Below are positions 10,810 through 19,745 of a stretch of DNA of 40,085 nucleotides, one piece after another. Origin of the DNA: Beroe ovata (Eukaryota; Ctenophora; Nuda; Beroida; Beroidae). Under the pieces are notes generated by a model. That model saw only the letters and a program-made list of their open reading frames with translations. It was not told the DNA's origin and ran no database searches. Position 1 is the first letter of the stretch. Each line of letters begins with the position of its first letter. The translations under genes were made by a program, and so were the position numbers. The DNA is taken from assembly GCA_946803715.1 (NCBI GenBank), contig CAMPET010000051.1, positions 237,789 through 277,873 on the forward strand, read 5' to 3'.

Positions 10810-12077
10810 GTCGCCATGGTGACTGGAATAACTAGCGTTTTTGTTGAATGATATATCGGAAACAGATAAATTGATTGTATGAATTGTTGTTCACTGCGTA
10901 ATGAAACACCCGGCTTGAATATTTTCGTTTGAGAAAATTTCTATCAAGAGACTTCGTATGTGTTGTTGCATCTTATAATTAGGAGGAATGGTTTTAATGT
11001 GACTTTATGATATGTGGTCTGTTTGGATAAACCGTATTATAAGCTTATTGATTTTCATAGGTTAGCATGCATTTTAGCACTTTATCAAATAAGATTTTGA
11101 AAAATATTGAGCGTTGGTACGCTATCTCTCTTTAAAATTTGTTGAATGAATTTGCTTTTTAATTTTATTTTTCTATGGAACAAAATTGAGTTGAGATTAG
11201 TATTAATTCCACAAATTGAGGAACCGCAGTTTTTGGAGTTCTGGGAAACTGGTCGGCGGTGGCAGAGTTCGAATAAGTGATAGTGATACACTCGTGCGCT
11301 GCTAATAAGGAACTTCTTTGCAATGGTTATTTTCAGTGTTATTTGGGATATCATTGCAAGTTGCGGTATTTCCATCACATGTGAGACGTGAGTTGGGACA
11401 ATTTCATAATAAATGATTTCCGTGTCGACTTTAGGACAGGTAACTGTTGCTATATATTAAGTATATAATACGTGTTTACAAGTGTATTAATTGCTCAATT
11501 AGTAATTGCTCTTATTAATGATCGTGATCTGTGGTGATATCAACAAACTGGCGTGTGTATAATTCGTTTCAATTTTCTCAAGTGTCACCAATTTGAGTTT
11601 CACTAATTTGGGTTTCTTCACATAAGTTTTTCAATTCATTTAGTATTCATTTAACTATCTTTTTCTCAATAGCTTTTTCATGTATGAACACACGTTTTGG
11701 AAAGCTTGACAGGATCTGAATCTATAAGATACTGAAGAGTGTCAAGTGTGTAAGTATTCTCTCAACCAAAGCAGTTTCTATAATTTGGTTTATAAATTCG
11801 TCAGTTCGAAATATTACCTATTTATCACTCGCACCTTTTCATGGACCGAGCTAATTAACTAATATTATCACGCGGGCTGCTATACTCATCAACTGTTCTG
11901 TGTTTCTATGTGAGTGAGTCAGTCAGATATGCGACTCTAACAACTGTAATATATTCAATTCTCTGTATGTATCATGGCGCACTACTTTGCTTATTCTTTC
12001 AAACTTGCGACAATTTGTCTTTTTCAGTTGTTGTGATTGATAATTGATTCTACACATCCACACACAAAGCGTGCTGG
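10810..12077. other. VAV 3' UTR and intergenic DNA
   Basis: AT-rich. I looked for an ALYDY/WWxGE-type SH3 exon that could restore a C-terminal SH3 to VAV and saw none on the plus strand. No other gene is supported. Confidence 0.45.
11408..11413 (+). terminator. possible poly(A) signal for VAV
   Basis: An AATAAA hexamer about 600 bp after the VAV stop codon. Weak on its own in AT-rich DNA. Confidence 0.25.
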
Positions 12078-12420
12078 TAATTGACCCGGAACTTTTGGAT
12101 CACGGTAGGTACCTGAAGGTAGGTACCTGATACTGTGTCGCGCGTTCCGTCTTGAAAATAGCAATTTGAAGGTAGGAACCCGTGTGAGCGGTACCGACCT
12201 TCAAATTATAACGCGCGTACATTACTGTGTTACTGTTATGAAACATTGATACGNTTTCATAACAGTAACACAGTAATGTACGCGCGTTATAATTTGAAGG
12301 TCGGTACCGCTCACACGGGTTCCTACCTTCAAATTGCTATTTTCAAGACGGAACGCGCGACACAGTATCAGGTACCTACCTTCAGGTACCTACCGTGATC
12401 CAAAAGTTCCGGGTCAATTA
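12078..12420. repeat. perfect 166-bp inverted repeat around a single N
   Basis: The left arm 12078-12243 and the right arm 12255-12420 are exact reverse complements as far as I can read. They are separated by 11 bases that include the N at 12254. The arms carry duplicated GGTAGGTACCTGAA words. It could be a hairpin-forming palindrome, but the N at the centre suggests that a contig end was joined to its own reverse complement. Confidence 0.92.
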
Positions 12421-12772
12421 GCTCTGTTGTGTCTAGCATATGTACGATGTTTGTAACGAATTCACACACTCAAATACAGATATTGATCATTGTGAAGTTA
12501 TGACAATGGAAACCCTTTCAAAGAAGTCCATTATGTACTGAAGTTTGTACGTCCACCCTAGCAACATGCGTGTCTTGTACTATTTGCAACTTTTTACAGT
12601 TTTCTCTATTTCCTTCATAATACTTCTATAGTAATTAAGGCAACTTATGAAGTTAAGACTTAATCGGTTAATCAGTATCGCCAACACTGGTAGATTTTGA
12701 GAAATGGTTGATTTCTCAGACGACGATTGGATGTTTGGATGTAAACCTTAACACAACCAACCATTGAATTAA

Positions 12773-12889
12773 CCTAGCTGACACTATAACCTAGCTGACA
12801 CTATAACCTAGCTAACACTATAACCTAGCCGACACTATAACCTAGCTGACACTATAACCTAGCTGACACTATAACCTAGCCGACACTAT
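12773..12889. repeat. 17-bp tandem repeat, 7 copies
   Basis: Seven head-to-tail copies of CCTAGCTGACACTATAA with one- or two-base variants (CTAAC, CCGAC). Related ACACTATAAC words recur at about 24195-24250. Confidence 0.95.
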
Positions 12890-13133
12890 GATTAATGATG
12901 TGGTATCATCTATATAATAGCTGCTCTGTGCTTTACTGCTGATGTGTTATAATCTCGTATGAATGTTCCCTCTAGTTTGGTTTTCACATGGTAATATTAT
13001 CAGCTAGAGATTAATCTCAAATTATCAATATCAAATTACAATAAATGAAGTGTATCATGTTGCCCTACATGAAACATGAAGGTTCTTTTGTCTAAATTTC
13101 TTTAAAACAACCTATACTTTGTAAAATATAAAT

Positions 13134-13176
13134 GGTGTGTGTGTGAGTGTGTGTGTGTGTGTGAGTGTGTGTGTGA

Positions 13177-13211
<35 letters not shown>

Positions 13212-13506
13212 NNNNNNNNNNNNNNNNNNNNNNNNNNNNNNNNNNNNNNNNNNNNNNNNNNNNNNNNNNNNNNNNNNNNNNNNNNNNNNNNNNNNNNNNN
13301 NNNNNNNNNNNNNNNNNNNNNNNNNNNNNNNNNNNNNNNNNNNNNNNNNNNNNNNNNNNNNNNNNNNNNNNNNNNNNNNNNNNNNNNNNNNNNNNNNNNN
13401 NNNNNNNNNNNNNNNNNNNNNNNNNNNNNNNNNNNNNNNNNNNNNNNNNNNNNNNNNNNNNNNNNNNNNNNNNNNNNNNNNNNNNNNNNNNNNNNNNNNN
13501 NNNNNN

Positions 13507-13537
<31 letters not shown>

Positions 13538-13545
13538 GCGTGTGT
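13134..13545. repeat. GT microsatellite with assembly gap
   Basis: A GT run with occasional GA interruptions, a block of N at 13212-13506 and the GT run continuing after it. The true length is unknown. Open frames through it (Val/Cys or His/Thr repeats) are artefacts. Confidence 0.97.
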
Positions 13546-13890
13546 TTCTATTGTGAGGAGTTTCAAATTACAATTCCTGATGTGATTCTGATGACACATC
13601 CATGTGTGTGGATATCTAAAAACACACAAACAGTAGAACGACGCTATACCTACATCATATATCATTCCATATGGCGTGACTCGGAAGTGTGTGAATTGTG
13701 TGATGTGTGACATATCACAGATATGGTGCTATCTAGACTCTAGCGTTCCAGTCAACATAATCTGTACCATAACAGATAAAACAAAAAGTGGCGAACCATG
13801 TCTTTAAATCAGAGAGGAACACTACCCATGATTAGAGCCACCATGCCATCCATTAGAGAGTCTTTGACTAGTGTGAGAACTCATTGAGAC

Positions 13891-14050
13891 TGTGTGACGA
13901 TTAGGGCACTCATTCGTCACAAATCGCTGACCCCACTTCAAACCTGTGACGTAGGATTGCGTGCGAAGGAATTCGTTGACACCAGTACGTCAGAACAGGG
14001 CTGTGTTACGATTGGGGTGCTCATTCGTCACATGTCGCTGACACCACTAC
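13891..14050. repeat. diverged two-copy direct repeat
   Basis: Two roughly 45-bp copies about 110 bp apart (13891-13937 and 14002-14048) share CTCATTCGTCAC and GTCGCTGACNCCACT-like words, with several mismatches. Function unknown. Confidence 0.7.
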
Positions 14051-14294
14051 TAACCGGTAAGAATGTTTGCAATATTCAGTGACAGCGAGGTTCAGCTCTA
14101 CATCGTTACACTGTCACCAGTAGCTATCTCATTACTTCCTCTAATCACTACCATTGTTTTATTTGGCAGGTTGCACGACGCTAATTGTATACAATAATCA
14201 GTTTGTATAAGTACTCATCACATAGAAGCTAACTGCGTGATCACTGCGTTACTCTATCCAGTAACATGGCTCAGCAACAACAATCACTTGTGTC

Positions 14295-15655
14295 CATGAA
14301 ACGACCGAAGCTTCGGCAAACTTCGGCACTTTTTTGACATTCGGCTTCGGCTTCGGCAAAATTATGCCGAAGTTTGGCCGAAGTTTTTGAGGCACTAATA
14401 TACTGAGAAATGGTGGTTTTGGGCTCCAATTTGATGCACTTAAACTCTTCAACATCACTGGTTTAGACCATGGGTGAAAATAGATGCCATGGGGGTCAAC
14501 TAAACTGGCTCCAAATAAGCTGAGCAAACTCCAATTTTAAACTTCAAGCTTGATTCTAAGCCCGACTTTGAATGGCTTATGGCAAGTGCAAAAATGTCAA
14601 ATCATATTTGGAGTTTGTCTTGTGGTTTTGACATGAATGACAATTACAAAGGAGGATGACGCTGCCGATATTATTTCTTTAGCAACAGATTCGATTAATA
14701 ACACCTATTCCTGAAATTTTTCCTGGGGGTGGCGCCCCCAGACCCCTGCTGTTTGTTGCTCGCTTCGCTCAAAGCACAAAGTCCTTAGAAAGCAAACTCC
14801 AAAAAAATTTTTGGTTGGTTACTAAAGACAATTACAAGTATATAGCCATGGTAAATGGTTTAGACTCAATCTAGTCGATGAAAAGTCTAAAGCCAGGTAA
14901 AATTTGCTGAAAAATTACCTACTGCACCTGTTATGTACCTGTTATGCAAAATCACAACTCCTGCTTCAGATTATGGAGCCTGTCAAGTTTTAGAGTTAAG
15001 GAAAAAGTAATCTGAAAACCTTCAAAATTTGGCAGGTCAAAGCAATTATCTCTTCGGCTTCTTGGGACTGCGCCCCCAGAATCCTGCTCCGGGTTACAGA
15101 ACCTATGGAAGAACAAAATAAGATACGGGAAGATAATATGGATTTCCAAAAGCCTTCAAGATTTGATTTAGATAAACTTTGCAGAGTTGCTGATCGCTGC
15201 TGCAGATTTGTGATTTTCAATAGAATAAGATGAGCATAATTTTCTTGTGTTCCTTGATTGATTTGCCAAAGGACCCTTTCCTGGCGATGCAAGGCCCAGC
15301 TGACGCAAGCCTCAACGCAGCAAGCGCAGTGATGAAATTCTTCAAAGAGTCTATCATCAATAGACAAAAGGACCCCGGAAATTTTTTAACTGCAGCAGGC
15401 TGAAGCGTAGGTACTGCTTCGCTTGTGGCCAGATTGGTTTTTTTCACTTCCAGAAAAAATATGCAGCCAAGCTTCCCAATGGTCAATATAAAGTACACTC
15501 ATGAAACATTTGGTCAGCACAGCCACAAGTTTGTATTCTGTAATCTGAACTATCATGAATGAAAACTTCGGCCGAGACTTCGGCTTCGGCAACAAAAATT
15601 GAGCTTCGGCTTCTGCTTCGGCTTCGGCCAAAATTCTGGCTTCGGTCGTTTCATG
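14295..15655. mobile_element. hAT-like non-autonomous DNA transposon, 1361 bp
   Basis: The ends are exact inverted repeats CATGAAACGACCGAAGC (14295-14311 and the complement at 15639-15655). The element is flanked by a perfect 8-bp direct repeat CTTGTGTC at 14287-14294 and 15656-15663. An 8-bp target duplication with short TIRs starting in CA is the hallmark of the hAT superfamily. Both subterminal regions are crowded with CTTCGGC/GCCGAAG words in either orientation (14308-14390, 15563-15650), as expected for transposase-binding subterminal repeats. No transposase (no DDE motif, BED finger or dimerisation domain) was found in the interior, so mobilisation would need an enzyme supplied in trans. 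A GC-rich hairpin lies at 14723-14741. Confidence 0.87.
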
Positions 15656-15715
15656 CTTGTGTCATTTAGGTACTTCGTTATTAAGTGATACATGGAGCTT
15701 GGCGTGATGTGATGG

Positions 15716-16056
15716 CGTGAAGTATCGCGTGGTGTGATTCTGTGATATCATGTTGTGTTTTGTGGTGTGGTGTGATTCTGTGATATCATGTTGTGTTGTG
15801 TTGTGTGATGTGATTCTGTGATATCATGTTGTACTGTGTGGTGTGTTGTGTGGCGTGAAGCGATATCATGTTGTGTTTTGTGGTGTGGTGTGATTCTGTG
15901 ATATCATGTTGTGTTGTGTTTGGTGTTGTGATTCTGTGATATCATGTTGTATTGTGTGGTGTGTTGTGTGGCGTGAAGTAATATCATGTTGTACTGTGTA
16001 CGTGTGGTGTAGTGTGATTCTGTGATATCATGTTGTACTGTGTGGTGTGGCGTGTG
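15716..16056. repeat. GT-rich minisatellite
   Basis: About six irregular copies of a unit of roughly 50-60 bp containing GATTCTGTGATATCATGTTG followed by variable GTGTGGTGTG words. It begins about 60 bp after the hAT-like element. Confidence 0.88.
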
Positions 16057-16255
16057 ACGTGCTTTTCAAACAATCATACTTTATAACTATAAATTGTCTA
16101 GGTATGTTACACACTGTCTGTATTATACACAATGGAATGTACTCCTTTCACAGCCCACAGTATTATTCTTGTAAGTTATTCATTTTCACTCGCTTAGGTA
16201 TCCAAATTATCCATATTTTCACACAGCCTTACGCTGCTAAAATATATTAAAATTA

Positions 16256-16718
16256 CACTCAGTTTTTTCTATAAGAAACTCTCTATAAGAAACTGAGCCT
16301 AGGATTTCCGAAAATTTAAGAAACTTAGCCTAGGATCCTGGAAAAATTAAGAAACTCCGTTGATTTACAATTAAGAAACTAAGAAACTTTGAGCCTAAAA
16401 TTCTGAAATTTGTGTACAGAATCCTAGTACAACGATAATCTTAGCAACAGAAAACGTCTGGCTTCTGGGGGCTGCGCCCCCAGACCCCGCCCCATTCACT
16501 TTTATCCGTTTACCACACATCTATCACTTCTGATCGGCATTTTGAGAACAACAACCACTAAATTAAGTACAGCTATGGTGACTCAAGTAAGTTTCAAAAA
16601 CTACTATAGGATACAGAAATAAGAAACTAGTTAAGAAACTTGTAGGCTCAAAATCGCGGAAAAATAAGAAACCTCTAGCCTAGGATTTTGATAAGTTTCT
16701 TATAAAAAAAACTGAGTG
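16256..16718. mobile_element. TA-flanked MITE, 463 bp
   Basis: Terminal inverted repeats of about 25 bp (left CACTCAGTTTTTTCTATAAG, right the complement with one mismatch) are flanked by TA on both sides (16254-16255, 16719-16720). This is consistent with a Tc1/mariner-type non-autonomous element. Subterminal AAGAAACT and AGCCTAGGAT words repeat several times near both ends. No coding capacity. A perfect hairpin CTGGGGGCTGCGCCCCCAG is at 16465-16483. Confidence 0.8.
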
Positions 16719-16814
16719 TATTATGAATAATATACATCCCAAATTATGAATGCTCCTTACATATTATGATATTCCCGATATTCAGTGCATGTTAGGACAC
16801 ATTATAATCGTAAT

Positions 16815-17831
16815 ACTGTGATAAGGAACATTTTACACTGTCATGAAGCAAGTTTTTCTGTCTGGTTGGGAAGTTTCGCCCTTCCTCTTCATTCCCATGA
16901 GTGTAATACCTAGTATGGTAACTTACAAAGCTGAGCACCTCAAATCAGTTGCCTGTTACTTCCGCTTCTACCTACATACCAATGTATACATACCAATGTA
17001 TACATACCAATGTAATTAGTAATTGAACATGATGTCAAGCAGTATTGATTTGATTAACCAGGATATGGTGTGGTGTATCCACTGTTCCTGCCTCATTCAC
17101 GTGTGTTGAGTTCCTATGAATAGCATCCATTCTACATCATACGTTATACACGTGTACGAAGTCATTACCACGCACACTACGTGTGTAAGGAACAAAAACA
17201 CAAAATTGTGTTTCATTAATTATAATACCATATGAGAGAAACCGTAACACATTGATTTATTATATGCAATACATATCGTACGCTGTATTTACTCAATCGT
17301 CTCTAAACACCGTGTAATGCAATTATCNACTGTGATAAGGAACATTTTACACTGTCATGAAACCAGTTTTTCTGTCTGATTGGGAAGTTTCGCCCTTCAT
17401 CTTCATTCCCATGAGTGTAATACCTAGTGTGGTAACTTACAAAGCTGAGCAACTCAAATCAGCCTGTTAGTTCCGCATCTACCTACTTACCAATGTAATT
17501 AGTAATTAGTAATTGAACATGATGTCAAGCAGTATTGATTTGATGAACCAGGATATGATGTGACGTATCCACTGTCTCCTGAGTCCTGCCTAATTCTACA
17601 TCACGTGTGTTGAGTTCCTATGAATAGCATCCTTTCTACATCATACGTTATACACGTGTACGAAGTCATTACCAAGGGCACTACGTGTGTAAAGAACAAA
17701 AACACAGAATTGTGTTTCATTAATTATAATACCATATGAGAGAAACCATAACACATTGATTTATTATATGCAATACATATCGTACGCTGTATTTTCTCAA
17801 TCGTCTCTAAACACCGTGTAATGCAATTATC
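16815..17831. repeat. duplicated ~500-bp block across a single-N join
   Basis: Copy 1 (16815-17327) and copy 2 (17329-17831) start with the same ACTGTGATAAGGAACATTTT and end with the same ATGCAATTATC. They differ by scattered substitutions and small indels (for example an extra TACATACCAATGTA unit in copy 1). The N at 17328 is exactly the boundary. This is best explained as two alleles of one locus placed in tandem by the assembler. Confidence 0.92.
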
Positions 17832-19114
17832 TCTTGTTGTCTGTTTTACTCTGTAGAGTTCATTATCTTTTGTTAGTTACACTTCGTGCAACATCTGGTG
17901 TTTCGAATGAACTGATCGCATTGGATTTTAGGTCATGTTGCATGTTCGCTGTGGTTTCACTATGATACGGCAGTGTACTTGTCTGGTTTGTAGTGTTAAA
18001 CTGAGTTGAATTAGTACCTTTATTGTATGGATCCAGGTTAACAATAGCGTGGAATGTAACAATAGATATCACAATAATTTGCTCAGATCCACTTTAGATT
18101 TCATTGCAATTGTTTCTTCTCATATAATTTGTCAGACTTATTATTACTGTGAAATCTAGAACATTTCATCTGTTGACCATATTTTTAGCTGACCTCCATC
18201 TCGAATGTTCTGCTATCTTTTGGCTGTTCCCTAACATACAACACAAGAACACATACGGTTATTATACTGTTATCACAACAGGTATAATTGTTTGTCGCAG
18301 TGATCTGATTACATCCGCAATAATAACTAGTTCCTGAGGTAATTAACAGGTGATTACAGTGATGCTGTACAATACGGAAGTAAGGAATGCGATGAAATTC
18401 GATATCTGCCACTTATCACGTACAGTAATTAACCTTTTAAAATACCGATATTTAACGCATTTTCCCCAAAGTTTGTAATTTGTTACTTCCTGCAGACTGT
18501 TTCTCGGTGTCAGTTTTTTTCTTTTTCAAGTTTCCGTGGCGCTTCTCTTCCTTTCACGGACACGCGGTTGTAGCCTTCATTAGTATGTTGATTTGTTCCC
18601 TACATGGGTGTTTGTGTTTTCCGGATTTGCTGTTTGTTACTTAGCGTGACTATCACACAGTTGTCAACGGCAATGGTGTCATTCATTACTCATGATACCC
18701 CGGACTTTAATAGATAGTGTCAGTTGCTTGAATTCCTCGCAATTTTCAATATGACTACGAATATATAGCCATTTTTGAGTTTTCTTACTTTTGTACCAGT
18801 TCTGATAGGTTTATTCATAGTTTGCTACTTATCCCCGCGTCATGATCACATAGTGACAATATATTTCCATGGATTTCTCGGTGTGACCCATGTGACAATC
18901 TAGGAATGCGAGCGCACGCGCGCACAAAACACTAGCAAAATAATGACAAAATTGTGGTTCGAGTTTTCACTGTAATCGTTTCTAAAACTTTGATTGATCG
19001 CGCGCGCATGCGCATCTAGAAAATCAGGTAAACTTGCTTTCATCGCAAATTTACTCAATCACTTGTTGAGCACCATTTGCAACCCCCCTAACCCTAACAC
19101 CCCACCAATAGTTG
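17832..19114. other. intergenic / WDR44 promoter side
   Basis: No gene was recognised. The final 200 bp become rich in CpG and alternating purine-pyrimidine (GCGCACGCGCGC at about 18909; GCGCGCGCATGCGC at 19000-19013), unlike the surrounding AT-rich DNA, as expected for a housekeeping promoter. Two copies of CCCTAA lie at about 19086-19099. Confidence 0.4.
19004..19013 (+). promoter_or_regulatory. NRF1-like site upstream of WDR44
   Basis: GCGCATGCGC is the exact core palindrome bound by NRF1-family factors in animals. It lies about 100 bp before the proposed WDR44 ATG within a local CpG-rich patch. The function is inferred from position and motif only. Confidence 0.35.
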
Positions 19115-19495
19115 ATGTCTGGCAGTAATGTAGCTAGTTTAATTCCACAACGTGACAACGATAGCTCTGACGATGAGTTCTTGGACGCTCTTGAGCTGAT
19201 CGAGCATGATACTGAGGACATAGCTCCACAGAATGGCAAGATCGGTGAGTTATTTGTCCCCGCGTTGTGCTAAATCCACACTAATCGTATACCTTGTTAC
19301 TTATTCTTGGCAAATATCCAGGTTCCAACAGGGCAAGTACCGTCAGTGAGACAAGTGATGTCGTTGAGGTAGATGGGTGTGTCAGGCCTCCGCCTGCAAT
19401 GACAATGACGTCACCAGTGACTCCTCCCATTAGTCCCATATCAGCGAAACATAGCCCGCCACCTCTGAAACCCACCTCCCCGCCCGCCAGTGAAG
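19115..19495 (+). CDS. WDR44: WDR44-like protein, exons 1-2 (FFAT motif, Pro-rich)
   Basis: Exon 1 (19115-19244) begins at ATG and reads MSGSNVASLIPQ then NDSSDDEFLDALELIEHD. It aligns with the start of vertebrate WDR44 (SDTEEFFDAPED), a FFAT motif that binds VAP proteins on the ER. Exon 2 (19322-19495) is Ser/Pro-rich (SPVTPPISPIS, SPPPLKPTSPPAS), like the proline-rich N-terminal region of WDR44. Both junctions are phase 1 and GT-AG. The donor GAAG|GTAAG at 19496 is phase-compatible with the acceptor at 30588, which implies an 11.1-kb intron holding three genes on the other strand. Assignment rests on the FFAT similarity, phase and co-orientation; the sequence is too divergent for more. Confidence 0.68.
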
Positions 19496-19745
19496 GTAAG
19501 AATCGGAGCGATAAGTTTCGTGAGACGATAGACCAACTTGTATGTGAAAAATACAAAGATAATATGTGAAAAATATAGAGAAAATTAATTAAAGATAATT
19601 CTTTGAATTAAAAAACCTTATAAACACGAAATATAGATGCAAATTTTGAAAATTCAGAATATGATAAACAAATCAGTTATTATCTCAATAAAGAAAAAAG
19701 ATCAATAAAGAAAAAGATCGACTATTGTGCTATCATACTGATATC

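Noticed and set aside
13102-13713. His/Thr and Cys/Val repeat open frames
   Set aside because: Microsatellite plus N run translated; not coding. The same applies at 29345-29657.
14249-15631. Minus-strand frames inside the hAT-like element as transposase remnants
   Set aside because: Translations rich in KPKPKPN or AEAEAEAQ come from the CTTCGGC repeats; no transposase motif seen.
17863-18072. Minus-strand 69-codon frame
   Set aside because: Low-complexity Asn/Thr/Ser composition, no splice support, no recognised domain.
19083-19100. CCCTAACCCTAA-like interstitial telomere
   Set aside because: Only two imperfect units; too short to be meaningful.
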